From NCBI RefSeq assembly GCF_025420585.1, contig NZ_JAOEGB010000001.1:1-64000 (forward strand): a stretch of 64,000 nt of DNA, in the 5' to 3' direction. The position numbers and the translations under genes are program-made. Under the pieces are notes generated by a model, which was not told the DNA's origin, did not search any database, and saw nothing but the letters and a program-made list of their open reading frames with translations. Source of the stretch: Planotetraspora sp. A-T 1434. GTDB taxonomy: Bacteria > Actinomycetota > Actinomycetes > Streptosporangiales > Streptosporangiaceae. Below, in pieces: positions 35,791 to 43,908 of the stretch. Within the stretch, counting starts at the first letter, position 1, and every line of letters starts with the position of its first letter.

Positions 35791-36894
35791 TCAGCCGCGG
35801 TTACCGGTCAGAGCCCGCGTGTCCAGGGCAGGAAAGACTGTCTTGTCGGTGATGTCCACGGCCGCTTGGTAGAGCCGCTTCAACTCGGGCTTGCTCGGCT
35901 TGTGGCCGTCCTTGAACTGGAACCACAGCAGGATCGCGTAGTGCCCCTGCGTCCAGCCGCCCGCGTACGCTTCACCCGTTCCGAGCCGCTTGGTGGCGTC
36001 GTCCTTGCCGGGCAGCGGCTTCAGGTAGTCCTTCCGCTCACCGCCGCCGCCCGCCGAGGCGACCTTCTTCGCGGCGGCGGAGGTCTTGAGGTTGGCGACG
36101 CCGACCGTGCCGATGATCGTGCCCTTGCTGTTCTTGAAGCTCGCACGGATCAGTTGCGTGCAGCGGCCCGCCCGCAGCGCCTTGGCGATCTTCTCACCGG
36201 TGATCCCGTCGGCGCACGACTTCTCCTTGCGCCACACCGTCATGACGTACGACTGTGCGCCCTCGCCGATCTTCTTCTTGCCGAACAGTTCCCTGGCCGA
36301 CAGCGGCGCCTTGTCAGTGGCTCGGGAGCCCGCGTAGCCGTACTGGCCTCCGGGCCCGGAGGGGACGAGCGGCGAGGGCGTGGGAGCGGTCACCGTGCGG
36401 ACGGGCTTGTCGCCACGGGCGGCCACCCACAGGCCGAGGAACAGCGCGCCGATCAACGCGAGGAGGGCGGCCCCCAGCACGAGCGGCCGACGCCACAGGG
36501 GGACGGGGGCGTCGGGGTCCCACATCGGCTCCGGGGGCGGTGGAACGGACGCCGCGGCCGATCGCCTGTCGTGCGCCGGCTCGTCCATGATCCCAGAGGA
36601 GCCGGGGCCGCTTCCCGGGCCGCCCGTCGGCTCATCCCGCCAGCGCCCTCCCGCGTAGGGCGGCGCCTCACGCCGTGGGGCTTCGGGGGTTCCGTATGGG
36701 GTGGAGTCGTCCCGCTCGTCGTACGGCTGGACCTGCTCTCGCTCGAACGGGGAGGCCTCGCGCCGGCGCCGGCCCGCGGAGCCGTACGGCGAGGCGTCGT
36801 CTGCGGCCTCGTACGGCGGAGCGTCCCGCCAGCGGGGCTGGTCGGAGGGGAGATGCGGCTGGCGATGTGGTTGCTGGTCGCCGGGATAACCCAT
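35791..36894 (-). CDS. Single-pass membrane protein, paralogue of the preceding Pro-rich protein
   Basis: 367 aa. A hydrophilic N-terminus of about 125 residues rich in Pro/Arg/Tyr (RRREASPFEREQVQPYDE) is followed by a transmembrane helix (RPLVLGAALLALIGALFLGLWVAA). An extracytoplasmic domain of about 200 residues follows, with a conserved cysteine pair (SCADGITGEKIAKALRAGRC) and IIGTVGVANL. It starts at ATG (MGYPGDQQPH). Together with the 1380-aa neighbour it makes a same-strand tandem pair with a 119-nt gap. The shared domain suggests a common surface role, unknown. Confidence 0.8.
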   Translation of the reverse strand: MGYPGDQQPHRQPHLPSDQPRWRDAPPYEAADDASPYGSAGRRRREASPFEREQVQPYDERDDSTPYGTPEAPRREAPPYAGGRWRDEPTGGPGSGPGSSGIMDEPAHDRRSAAASVPPPPEPMWDPDAPVPLWRRPLVLGAALLALIGALFLGLWVAARGDKPVRTVTAPTPSPLVPSGPGGQYGYAGSRATDKAPLSARELFGKKKIGEGAQSYVMTVWRKEKSCADGITGEKIAKALRAGRCTQLIRASFKNSKGTIIGTVGVANLKTSAAAKKVASAGGGGERKDYLKPLPGKDDATKRLGTGEAYAGGWTQGHYAILLWFQFKDGHKPSKPELKRLYQAAVDITDKTVFPALDTRALTGNRG

Positions 36895-36935
36895 GCGCCT
36901 GAGATTAGTCGGCTATCAGGACACATGAGGAAGGG

Positions 36936-37739
36936 TCAGGAATAACCGAAGTCCTCGGTCCACCACGGGCCACCCGTGCCCAAGTTGACTCCCACGCCGG
37001 TCGCGACCAGTTGGCAGTTGAGGATGTTGTTCCGGTGGCCGGGGCTGGCCATCCAGCCCTGCACGGCCTCCTCCGCGGTCTGGTAGCCCCGGGCGATGTT
37101 CTCCGCGCCGCCGTCCTTGTATCCCGCCGCGCCCATGCGGTCCCAGGGCGTGCCGCCGTTGGGGGAGGAATGCTCGAAATGGTTGGTCGTGGCCATCTCC
37201 GCAGAGTGGACCCGGGCGGACTGGACCAGGCGGAGATCCACCCGCAGGGCGGCGCAGCCCTTCTTGCGCCGCTCGGCGTTGACCAGCCGGACGACCTCGT
37301 TCTCCATGCCGGGGAAGCCCGTGACGTCGTTGCCGCCGCCCGAGTCCCCGGTGGTGGTCTCCGGAGTGAAGGAGTTCCACTGCGGTCCGTCACCGGCCGA
37401 GCCGTCGATCATCGTGGACGGCTTGCGCGTCGGCCTGGTGATCGAGCCGGCCGGAGTGCTCGCGGTGGGCGAGTGGGCGCGCATGACATGGTCCAGCGGC
37501 GGGCGGTACCTGCGGCTCCCGGCCGCGGCGTGGGTGGGCGTGGGCTCGGAGTTGCGCAGGTAGACCTCGTTGGAGCCGTCCCTCGCCATGGAGACGCGGC
37601 CGATGACGACGCCCAGCAGCAGGACGGCCACAACGCACGCGAACAGGCCCAAGTGAGTCCCGCGCCGGGACGTCCGTTGGGTATGCCGGGTGTGAGGGGT
37701 CTGCCACATACCGCAGCCAAATATAGGGATCTGAGGCAT
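36936..37739 (-). CDS. Membrane-anchored CAP (SCP/PR1-like) domain protein
   Basis: 267 aa from the first ATG; an internal ATG at 37709 is equally possible and neither has a clear ribosome-binding site. A transmembrane or signal-anchor segment (GLFACVVAVLLLGVVIGRVSM, residues about 31-51) is followed by a Pro/Ser/Thr linker. The CAP domain at residues about 145-267 carries ENEVVRLVNAERRKKGC, HSAEMATTNHFEH, ENIARGY and GWMASPGHRNNIL. Bacterial CAP proteins are secreted or cell-wall associated and mostly of unknown function. It is transcribed away from rplM. Confidence 0.88.
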   Translation of the reverse strand: MPQIPIFGCGMWQTPHTRHTQRTSRRGTHLGLFACVVAVLLLGVVIGRVSMARDGSNEVYLRNSEPTPTHAAAGSRRYRPPLDHVMRAHSPTASTPAGSITRPTRKPSTMIDGSAGDGPQWNSFTPETTTGDSGGGNDVTGFPGMENEVVRLVNAERRKKGCAALRVDLRLVQSARVHSAEMATTNHFEHSSPNGGTPWDRMGAAGYKDGGAENIARGYQTAEEAVQGWMASPGHRNNILNCQLVATGVGVNLGTGGPWWTEDFGYS

Positions 37740-37896
37740 GGGGAAGAAGGGGCCAGCGGGAAAGTATTTCCTGAACGTTCAAATGAGACGTACGACCGCC
37801 TACGCGCCCCGCGGCGGCTTGCCGCCGGGCGTGCGCGCTGAATCGGCATCGAGGGTGTTCTCGGTCCGGTCACCGCGGGCGGCCCGGGTGCCGCGT

Positions 37897-37926
37897 TTTG
37901 ACCTGTGGCCTCGCGCTCGGTAGTCT
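37897..37926 (+). promoter_or_regulatory. Promoter of rplM-rpsI-glmM
   Basis: TTGACC at 37897-37902 and TAGTCT at 37921-37926 with an 18-bp spacer, a close sigma-A type match and the same -10 as the rpsL promoter. The resulting leader is about 135 nt. Confidence 0.75.
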
Positions 37927-37967
37927 GCTAGTTCGTTGTGTGTGGATCGGTCTGACTGAGGACCGGT

Positions 37968-38024
37968 GCACGGCGCGTCCGGCGTCTTCTCCCATATACG
38001 TGGAGACGGAGGTTGTCGCCGTGC
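37968..38024 (+). promoter_or_regulatory. Structured leader of rplM (candidate L13 autoregulatory element)
   Basis: GCACGGCG (37968-37975) pairs with CGCCGTGC (38017-38024). Inside, CGTC-CTCC-CA pairs with TG-GAG-ACG around TATACG (about 37982-38008). The whole structure lies between the promoter and the rplM start, where L13 leaders are known in Firmicutes. The similarity is positional only. Confidence 0.45.
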
Positions 38025-38069
38025 CTGCGCAACCTACCGAGAGTTCACATCCCGACAGAAGGCACTGCC

Positions 38070-38513
38070 GTGCGCACGTTCTCACCGAAGCCCAACGACG
38101 TCGAGCGTCAGTGGTACGTCATCGACGCCACCGACGTCGTGCTCGGCCGGCTGGCCAGCCACGTCGCCACCCTGCTCCGCGGCAAGCACAAGCCGATCTT
38201 CGCCCCGCATGTCGACACGGGTGACTTCGTCATCGTCATCAACGCCGACAAGGTCGCCCTGACCGGAAACAAGCTCGAGCAGAAGAAGGCGTACCGCCAC
38301 TCGGGCTACCCCGGCGGTCTGCGCTCCGTGGCCTATGGCGAGCTCATGGAGAAGCGCCCGGACCGAGCCGTCGAGAAGGCGGTCAGGGGAATGCTGCCCA
38401 AGAACGCCCTTGGGCGGAAGATGGCGAAGAAGCTCAAGGTCTACTCCGGTGCCGAGCACCCGCACCAGGCTCAGCAGCCGGTGTCCTTCCAGATCACCCA
38501 GATCGCCCAGTAA
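38070..38513 (+). CDS. rplM: 50S ribosomal protein L13 (uL13)
   Basis: 147 aa from the GTG at 38070 ([29 protein letters not shown]). L13 is an early 50S assembly protein. An in-frame ATG-like extension upstream would run through the leader structure. AAGG lies 8 nt before the GTG. rpsI follows after 29 nt. Confidence 0.98.
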   Translation: MRTFSPKPNDVERQWYVIDATDVVLGRLASHVATLLRGKHKPIFAPHVDTGDFVIVINADKVALTGNKLEQKKAYRHSGYPGGLRSVAYGELMEKRPDRAVEKAVRGMLPKNALGRKMAKKLKVYSGAEHPHQAQQPVSFQITQIAQ

Positions 38514-38542
38514 CGCCGAGCCAGGAAAGTAAGAGGAGAACC

Positions 38543-39064
38543 GTGGCCGAGCCCACCGGTATCGAGACGCTCGTCGAGGGCGAGCCGGACGACTTCTCCG
38601 CGGAGGAGTTCCCGTCCGAGTACACCACTGAGTCCGCGCCCGCCGGCGACGCCCCCGTGCGCAAGCCCGTCACCACGGGCAACTCGTACGGCACCGGCCG
38701 CCGGAAGGAGGCCGTCGCCCGTGTCCGCATCGTGCCGGGCACCGGCAAGTGGACGATCAACGGCCGTTCGCTGGACGTCTACTTCCCGAACAAGGTCCAC
38801 CAGCAGATCGTCAACGAGCCCTTCGTGGTGCTCGGTGCCGAGGAGGCGTTCGACGTCATCGCCCGCATCGACGGCGGTGGCGTGACCGGCCAGGCCGGCG
38901 CCCTGCGCATGGGCCTGTCCCGCGCGCTCGCCGTGCTGGACGCCGAAGTCAACCGCCCGCCGCTGAAGAAGGCCGGCTTCCTCACCCGTGACGCCCGCGC
39001 CACGGAGCGGAAGAAGTACGGCCTCAAGAAGGCCCGTAAGGCTCCGCAGTACAGCAAGCGTTAA
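38543..39064 (+). CDS. rpsI: 30S ribosomal protein S9 (uS9)
   Basis: 173 aa. The first about 48 residues are an acidic actinobacterial extension ([16 protein letters not shown]). The S9 core begins [20 protein letters not shown] and ends with the universal [17 protein letters not shown], whose C-terminal Lys-Arg reaches the P-site tRNA. Starts at GTG after AAGAGGAGAA. Confidence 0.98.
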   Translation: MAEPTGIETLVEGEPDDFSAEEFPSEYTTESAPAGDAPVRKPVTTGNSYGTGRRKEAVARVRIVPGTGKWTINGRSLDVYFPNKVHQQIVNEPFVVLGAEEAFDVIARIDGGGVTGQAGALRMGLSRALAVLDAEVNRPPLKKAGFLTRDARATERKKYGLKKARKAPQYSKR

Positions 39065-39065
39065 G

Positions 39066-40421
39066 TTGGGGCGCCTTTTCGGCACCGACGGGGTACGTGG
39101 GGTCGCTGGTCGCGACCTCACAGCCGAGCTGGCCATGGACCTGTCCGTGGCCGCGGCTCATGTCCTCGGCGATGCCGGGGCGTTCCACGCCAGCGTCGGG
39201 CGGCGCGGCCGCCCGATCGCCGTCGTAGGCCGGGACCCGCGGGCTTCAGGAGAGTTCCTGGAGGCCGCAGTGGTCGCCGGCCTCGCGTCGTCCGGCGTGG
39301 ACGTGCTCCGGCTCGGCGTGCTGCCCACCCCGGCGGTCGCGTATCTGACATCCGCTCTGGGAGCCGACCTCGGTGTCATGCTCTCCGCGTCGCACAACCC
39401 CGCGCCCGACAACGGCGTGAAGTTCTTCACCCGTGGGGGCTACAAGCTTCCCGACGCGGTGGAGAACGAGATCGAGCAGCGGCTCGGGGAGAAGTGGGAC
39501 CGCCCGGTCGGCTCCTCCGTGGGCCGGGTGCGGGACGCGTACGGCGAGGCCGACCGGTATGTCGCGCATCTGCTGACCACCCTGCCCCACCGCCTCGACG
39601 GGCTGCGGGTCGTCGTCGACTGCGCGCACGGCGCGGCGCACATGGTCGCTCCGGAGGCGCTCCTGCGGGCCGGTGCGGTCGTGGAGACCATCGGCGCGGC
39701 GCCCGACGGCCTCAACATCAACGACGGTGTGGGGTCGACCCACCTGGACGCCCTGAAGGAGGCCGTCGTCGAGCGTGGCGCCGATCTCGGGATTGCCTAC
39801 GACGGCGACGCCGACCGCTGCCTCGCGGTGACGGGCGACGGCCAGGAGGTCGACGGCGACCAGATCATGGCCGTTCTCGCTCTGGCGATGCACGCCGACG
39901 GGCGGCTCGTGCGGGACACCGTCGTCGCCACCGTGATGTCGAACCTCGGCTTCAAGATCGCGCTCCGGAACGCCGGGCTCACCATGGTGGAGACCGCCGT
40001 GGGCGACCGGTACGTCCTTGAGGCGATGCAGGAGGGCGGGTTCAACTTCGGCGGCGAGCAGTCCGGCCACGTGATCATGCTGGATCACGCCACGACCGGC
40101 GACGGCCTGCTCACCTCGCTGCACGTGCTGGCCGAGGTAGTGAGGTCGGGACGTTCGCTGGCCGAGCTCGTGTCGGTGATGACCAAGCTGCCCCAGGTCC
40201 TCATCAACGTCCGCGACGTCGACAAGGCGAAGGCGTCCGCGCCCGAGCTGGTCGCGGCCGTCGCCAGGGCCGAGGCAGAGCTCGGAGACTCCGGCCGGGT
40301 GCTGATCCGGCCGAGCGGCACCGAGCCGATGATCCGCGTCATGGTCGAGGCCGAGGCCCCCGACACGGCCGCTTCTGTCGCGGGCCGCCTCGCCGAGGTC
40401 GTCCGCACAGCCTGCGCCTGA
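39066..40421 (+). CDS. glmM: Phosphoglucosamine mutase
   Basis: 451 aa. It converts glucosamine-6-phosphate to glucosamine-1-phosphate for UDP-GlcNAc and peptidoglycan. The phosphoserine loop [11 protein letters not shown] has S109. The metal loop is DGDADR (D246, D248, D250), and the sugar-binding GEQSGHVI and phosphate loop [12 protein letters not shown] are intact. The start is TTG at 39066, one base after the rpsI stop, giving [12 protein letters not shown]; no ribosome-binding site is visible, so translation is probably coupled to rpsI. Its last 31 coding bases are duplicated at 41558-41588. Confidence 0.96.
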   Translation: MGRLFGTDGVRGVAGRDLTAELAMDLSVAAAHVLGDAGAFHASVGRRGRPIAVVGRDPRASGEFLEAAVVAGLASSGVDVLRLGVLPTPAVAYLTSALGADLGVMLSASHNPAPDNGVKFFTRGGYKLPDAVENEIEQRLGEKWDRPVGSSVGRVRDAYGEADRYVAHLLTTLPHRLDGLRVVVDCAHGAAHMVAPEALLRAGAVVETIGAAPDGLNINDGVGSTHLDALKEAVVERGADLGIAYDGDADRCLAVTGDGQEVDGDQIMAVLALAMHADGRLVRDTVVATVMSNLGFKIALRNAGLTMVETAVGDRYVLEAMQEGGFNFGGEQSGHVIMLDHATTGDGLLTSLHVLAEVVRSGRSLAELVSVMTKLPQVLINVRDVDKAKASAPELVAAVARAEAELGDSGRVLIRPSGTEPMIRVMVEAEAPDTAASVAGRLAEVVRTACA

Positions 40422-40431
40422 GAAACCCCGA

Positions 40432-40471
40432 GGAACCCCGCCGGAGAGCCTTCCGGCGGGGTTCCTTCTTG
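40432..40471 (+). terminator. Terminator after glmM
   Basis: A perfect 14-bp stem (40432-40445 with 40452-40465) and a 6-nt loop, followed by TTCTTGT. It ends the rplM-rpsI-glmM unit 10 nt after the stop. Confidence 0.92.
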
Positions 40472-40522
40472 TGCTGTGGCCGGACGTCGGCGGCCTCTAC
40501 GCCCCGCGGGGACGATCTGCAA

Positions 40523-40552
40523 ACTCTAAGCAATCAACTCCTCGCTTAGAGT
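40523..40552. promoter_or_regulatory. Inverted repeat and AT-rich box before the Rpn-like gene
   Basis: ACTCTAAGC (40523-40531) and GCTTAGAGT (40544-40552) form a perfect 9-bp inverted repeat with a 12-nt spacer, followed by TAATATTTT up to the GTG start at 40565. AT-richness is unusual here. It may be an operator, a promoter element or the end of a mobile unit. Confidence 0.55.
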
Positions 40553-40564
40553 AATATTTTCGCC

Positions 40565-41512
40565 GTGCCTACTATCGATCATGAACTCCCGATCGACTTG
40601 ATCCACAACCGGCCGATGACCGCCGTGGAGCTTCTGCGCCATGCCGTGGGCATCGAACCGCCGCCGTTCGCCACCGCCCAGGTGGAGGCGGTGGACTGCT
40701 CACAGCTCGCGCCGGTGGAGTTCCGCGCCGACTCGGTGGTGGTATTGCGAGACGAGGCCGGCAGCGCCCGCATGGCGCTGATCGTGGAGGTGCAGCAACG
40801 TCACGACGCGCGCAAGTCGTTCAGTTGGCCCGTGTACGCGACGGTGCTGCGGGCACGGCTGGGCTGTGCGACCGCGCTTCTGGTGATCTGCCCGGATCGG
40901 ACGGTGGCCCGCTGGTGCGAGCGCGAGATCGCGCTGGGTCCCAGTGGGACCATTACCCCGCTGGCCGTGCATCCCGGCCTCATCCCGCTCGTGACCGACC
41001 ATGAACAGGCGCGATCCTGTCCCGAGCTGGCAGTGCTGTCGGCCACCGCACATGCGGAGACGGCCGACGCCGGCCCGGTGATGGAAGCGATGCTGGCCGG
41101 GTTGGCCACTCTGGATCAGGGCCGGGCGAAGCTATATTTGAGCTACGTGATGGCGGTGCTACCCAACGTGGCGCGCAAGCATCTGGAGGCGATGATGACC
41201 ACGACCCGTGACTACGAGGAGATCGCGGGCCGGTACCTGTCCCACTGGGTGGACAAGGGCCGCGCAGAGGGCGAGGCCAAGGGCCGTGCAGAGGGCGAGG
41301 CCAAGGGCCGCGAGATAGGTCGCGCAGAAGGGGAGGCGAAAGGCGAGGCGCAAGGCGAGGCCAGGTCGATCCTGATGGTGCTGGAGAGCCGTGGCCTGGA
41401 GATCTCTCCCGACACCCGCGATCGCATTGAGCAGTGCAACGAACTGGCGTTGCTGGACACCTGGATCCGTCGCGCGGCCGTTGTCGGCTCCGCGGACGAA
41501 ATCTTCGCCTGA
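40565..41512 (+). CDS. Rpn-like PD-(D/E)XK nuclease-family protein
   Basis: 315 aa, GTG start. The PD-(D/E)XK core is readable: D56 in FRADSVVVL, then E75-x-Q77 in ALIVEVQ, followed by WPVYATVLRARLG. The C-terminal part has a tandem Gly/Arg/Ala/Glu/Lys repeat (GRAEGEAKG repeated, residues about 230-265). This matches the recombination-promoting nuclease (Rpn, transposase-like) type, which is multicopy in many actinomycetes. It is a lone gene flanked by a duplicated piece of glmM, so it probably arrived by insertion. E. coli Rpn proteins promote RecA-independent recombination; activity here is inferred. Confidence 0.75.
   Translation: MPTIDHELPIDLIHNRPMTAVELLRHAVGIEPPPFATAQVEAVDCSQLAPVEFRADSVVVLRDEAGSARMALIVEVQQRHDARKSFSWPVYATVLRARLGCATALLVICPDRTVARWCEREIALGPSGTITPLAVHPGLIPLVTDHEQARSCPELAVLSATAHAETADAGPVMEAMLAGLATLDQGRAKLYLSYVMAVLPNVARKHLEAMMTTTRDYEEIAGRYLSHWVDKGRAEGEAKGRAEGEAKGREIGRAEGEAKGEAQGEARSILMVLESRGLEISPDTRDRIEQCNELALLDTWIRRAAVVGSADEIFA
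41258..41305 (+). repeat. Intragenic 24-bp tandem repeat
   Basis: Two adjacent 24-bp units (41258-41281, 41282-41305) differ at one base and encode GRAEGEAK twice; degenerate partial units continue to about 41360. Repeat number probably varies by slippage, altering the hydrophilic hinge of the Rpn-like protein. Confidence 0.8.
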
Positions 41513-41698
41513 TCTCCCAGGTTCGCCAGGCTCGATGGCTTTCGTTGCCGCGAGCCACCTCGCCGAGGTCGTCCGCACAGCCTGCGCCAAAGGTACGTAC
41601 GGCTTACGTCCTCGGGCATAAGCCGTTCCCTTTCAGTTTCCAGGCCTCAAACCGGCCAGCGGACGCTGCCGGAGTGCCGTCAATGAGTCGGGGTTCGG

Positions 41699-42058
41699 CT
41701 ACTTGCTCGTGTCGCGGTAGGTCCACATCTCCCTCATCCGGCTGTCTTCCAGACGGATCAGCCATACGAGTCGGCTGGCCTGCGACTGGTCCAGAGGGTG
41801 GCGACCGGCCCTGCCGACGACGGCGATCAGGTCACCATCGCCGAGAACGGCGTCGATCTGGAACCTGAGGTCGGGTTGCGCCGCTCGGATCCGTTCGACG
41901 GCGTGCTGGACGCTTTGCGGGCCAGTCATCTCGGGGTGGGCGTGGTCGATCCAATCGGGACTGAGGATCTCAACGGCGATCGACGAGTCGCCGGTGTTCC
42001 ACATCTCGAAGTAGCGCGCCAAGAGGTGCTGGGGCGACTCCGCGACGTCGCTGGTCAC
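41699..42058 (-). CDS. SnoaL-like (NTF2-fold) protein
   Basis: 119 aa, GTG start. The pattern LLARYFEMWNTGDSSIAVEILSPDWIDHAH, then VLGDGDLIAVVGRAGRH, fits the SnoaL-like polyketide-cyclase/ester-cyclase fold, often seen in small stand-alone proteins of unknown substrate. It is a same-strand neighbour of the ABC-2 operon (22-nt gap), so it may be co-transcribed. The catalytic role is unassigned. Confidence 0.72.
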   Translation of the reverse strand: MTSDVAESPQHLLARYFEMWNTGDSSIAVEILSPDWIDHAHPEMTGPQSVQHAVERIRAAQPDLRFQIDAVLGDGDLIAVVGRAGRHPLDQSQASRLVWLIRLEDSRMREMWTYRDTSK

Positions 42059-42080
42059 AAGGGTGTCCTGCCTACTCTGC

Positions 42081-42797
42081 TTAATCGTCGCCGGTGATTG
42101 AGAGGGACCGGAGCCGGGTGCCCGCCCACAGCAGGGCTCCGAGCGTCACGATGATCATCGCCGGTACGGCGAAGCCGAGGCTGACGTCGGTCTTGAAGAA
42201 GGGCGACGAGGAGACCTGGTCGGCGATCGACTGGGCCCACTGCTGGATGGAGAACTTCCTGGCGCCGGGCACGTAGCCGCCCACCAGGCCCTCCCAGACC
42301 AGCGCGTAGATGACACCCACCGTCACGGCATGACGGGTGATCACGCCCAGCAGCAGGAACACCGCCGCGTAGGCCACGCCGCCGAACAGCGCTCCCAGTG
42401 TGAAGCCGTACGCCACGCCCGACTCGTCGCGGATCAGCAGGTAGGCGGCGATGAACGTGGGCACCGCCGCGAACACCGCCACCAGCGACGCGGCGACGAT
42501 GAATTTCGTCACGGCGATCACCGGGCGGGAGATCGGCTTGGCCAGCAGATGGATGATCGTGCCGTCCTCGATCTCCGGCGCGATCACGCCGGTCCCCGCG
42601 ATGAGGCCGAGCAGCGGCAGCATCGTGCCGATCGCGAACGTCTTCATCAGCAGGACGGCCGTGTGCTCGTCGGAGCCGCCGATCAGCCTGAGCAGCGCGG
42701 CGATGGCGACGAGTGCCACGGGAAGCAGCACAAGCAGCCAGATCCTCTTCCGCCCGAGCATCGCCCGATAGGTGATGTCGGCCACGACTGTGTTCAT
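42081..42797 (-). CDS. ABC-2 type transporter permease
   Basis: 238 aa with about six hydrophobic segments, including LLVLLPVALVAIAALLRLI and AVFLLLGVITRHAVTVGVIYALV. The motif APEIEDGTIIHLLAKPISR is characteristic of ABC-2 permeases. It is the last gene of a minus-strand operon with two ATPases and two permeases. A 160-bp gap that holds repeat array B separates it from the ATPase gene upstream. Substrate unknown; possibly lipid or drug export. Confidence 0.88.
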   Translation of the reverse strand: MNTVVADITYRAMLGRKRIWLLVLLPVALVAIAALLRLIGGSDEHTAVLLMKTFAIGTMLPLLGLIAGTGVIAPEIEDGTIIHLLAKPISRPVIAVTKFIVAASLVAVFAAVPTFIAAYLLIRDESGVAYGFTLGALFGGVAYAAVFLLLGVITRHAVTVGVIYALVWEGLVGGYVPGARKFSIQQWAQSIADQVSSSPFFKTDVSLGFAVPAMIIVTLGALLWAGTRLRSLSITGDD

Positions 42798-42847
42798 TCG
42801 TCTCGCTCCGCTCGACTGCTCTCCGGCACCCGTGAATATCTGTCGTG

Positions 42848-42951
42848 CATGATCACGAATAGCGTCATTGCTGCTCAGGCCGTATGGGCGGGAGTTTACG
42901 CATGATCACCACGGCGGGGGCCTGGGCATATGGGAAGGTGTGCATGATCAC
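42848..42951. repeat. GTGCATGATCAC repeat array B (three cores)
   Basis: CATGATCAC occurs at 42848, 42901 and 42943, a spacing of 53 and 42 bp. Spacers have diverged from arrays A and C, but the first core is preceded by GAATATCTGTCGTG, like the GGGAAYCTGTG lead elsewhere. The array lies inside the ABC operon, between the ATPase stop and the permease start. Confidence 0.82.
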
Positions 42952-42957
42952 GCCGGG

Positions 42958-43908
42958 TTAGGGGTGGGGGGAGATCAGGTAGGAGAACACGCTTTCCAGG
43001 TCCTCGTCGATTGGGGAGACCTGCCAGAGGTGGACGCCTATGTCGCGGGCGACCCTCGGCAGCAGCCAGGTGAAGCGGCGGAAGTCGACGGCCTGCACCT
43101 CCAGCCCCTGCTCGGTGAGGGAGACGGCGCTGGAGGAGGCGTCGGCGACCAGCGCGGCGGCAAGCCGGCGGTCGTCGCTGGACCTCACCCGGTAGAGGTG
43201 CGGCCGGTCGGTCATCCGCCGCCGGATCTCGCGGTAGTCGCCCGACGCGGCGTGCCGGCCCGCGACCAGGACCTCGATCTGCTGGGCGACCCGTTCCACC
43301 TCTTCGAGGATGTGCGAGCTGAACAGGATGGTCCGGCCCTCCTCGCCCATGCGGCGGACCAGCTCCATGAGGTGGAGCCGCTGGCGGGGGTCCATGCCGT
43401 TGAACGGCTCGTCGAGCAGCAGCACCCGGGGGTCGTGGACCAGGGCGGCGGCCACTTTGACGCGCTGGCGCATGCCCTTGGAGTAGGTCTCGATCCGGCG
43501 GTCCTTGGCGCCCGACATCTCCACCAGGTCGAGGGCCCGGGCGGCGGCTTCGGCGGGCGACGGCAGCCGGTGCAGCCGGGCGGCGGACAGCACGAACTGC
43601 CAGCCCGTGAGGAAGCCGTAGACGCCCTCCTTCTCGGGCACCAGCCCGATGAGCCGGTAGATCTGGTGGTTGCGCCAGATGGCCTGCCCGTTCAGCGTGG
43701 CGGTGCCGCTCGACGGCGCGAGGAAGCCCGCCATCATGTGCAGCAGTGTGGACTTGCCCGCGCCGTTGGGGCCGAGCAGGCCGGTCACCCCGGGCCCGAT
43801 CGTCATCGTGACGTCGTTGACCGCCACGACGTTGCCATACCAGCGGGACACCTGGGCGAGATGGACGACGCCCTGTCCGGTGGTCACCGGAGAAGTGGTC
43901 ATGGTCAC
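42958..43908 (-). CDS. ABC transporter ATP-binding protein (second of operon)
   Basis: 316 aa from the GTG at 43908, which overlaps the preceding permease stop as GTGA; an ATG at 43902 is the alternative. Walker A is GPNGAGKS, the signature is YSKGMRQRVK and Walker B is RVLLLDEPF, all typical of ABC-2 drug/lipid exporters. A C-terminal domain of about 90 residues follows. It pairs with one of the two permeases of this operon. Confidence 0.92.
   Translation of the reverse strand: MTMTTSPVTTGQGVVHLAQVSRWYGNVVAVNDVTMTIGPGVTGLLGPNGAGKSTLLHMMAGFLAPSSGTATLNGQAIWRNHQIYRLIGLVPEKEGVYGFLTGWQFVLSAARLHRLPSPAEAAARALDLVEMSGAKDRRIETYSKGMRQRVKVAAALVHDPRVLLLDEPFNGMDPRQRLHLMELVRRMGEEGRTILFSSHILEEVERVAQQIEVLVAGRHAASGDYREIRRRMTDRPHLYRVRSSDDRRLAAALVADASSSAVSLTEQGLEVQAVDFRRFTWLLPRVARDIGVHLWQVSPIDEDLESVFSYLISPHP

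Larger units (their letters stand above)
40388..41588. repeat. 31-bp direct repeat of the glmM 3' end flanking the Rpn-like gene
   Basis: The segment 40388-40418 (inside the end of glmM, starting CCTCGCCGAGG and ending AGCCTGCGCC) is repeated perfectly at 41558-41588. A few more matching bases lie upstream (CGCG.GCC.). The copies are 1170 bp apart and bracket the glmM terminator and the Rpn-like gene. This looks like a target-end duplication or an att-type pair. Confidence 0.85.
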
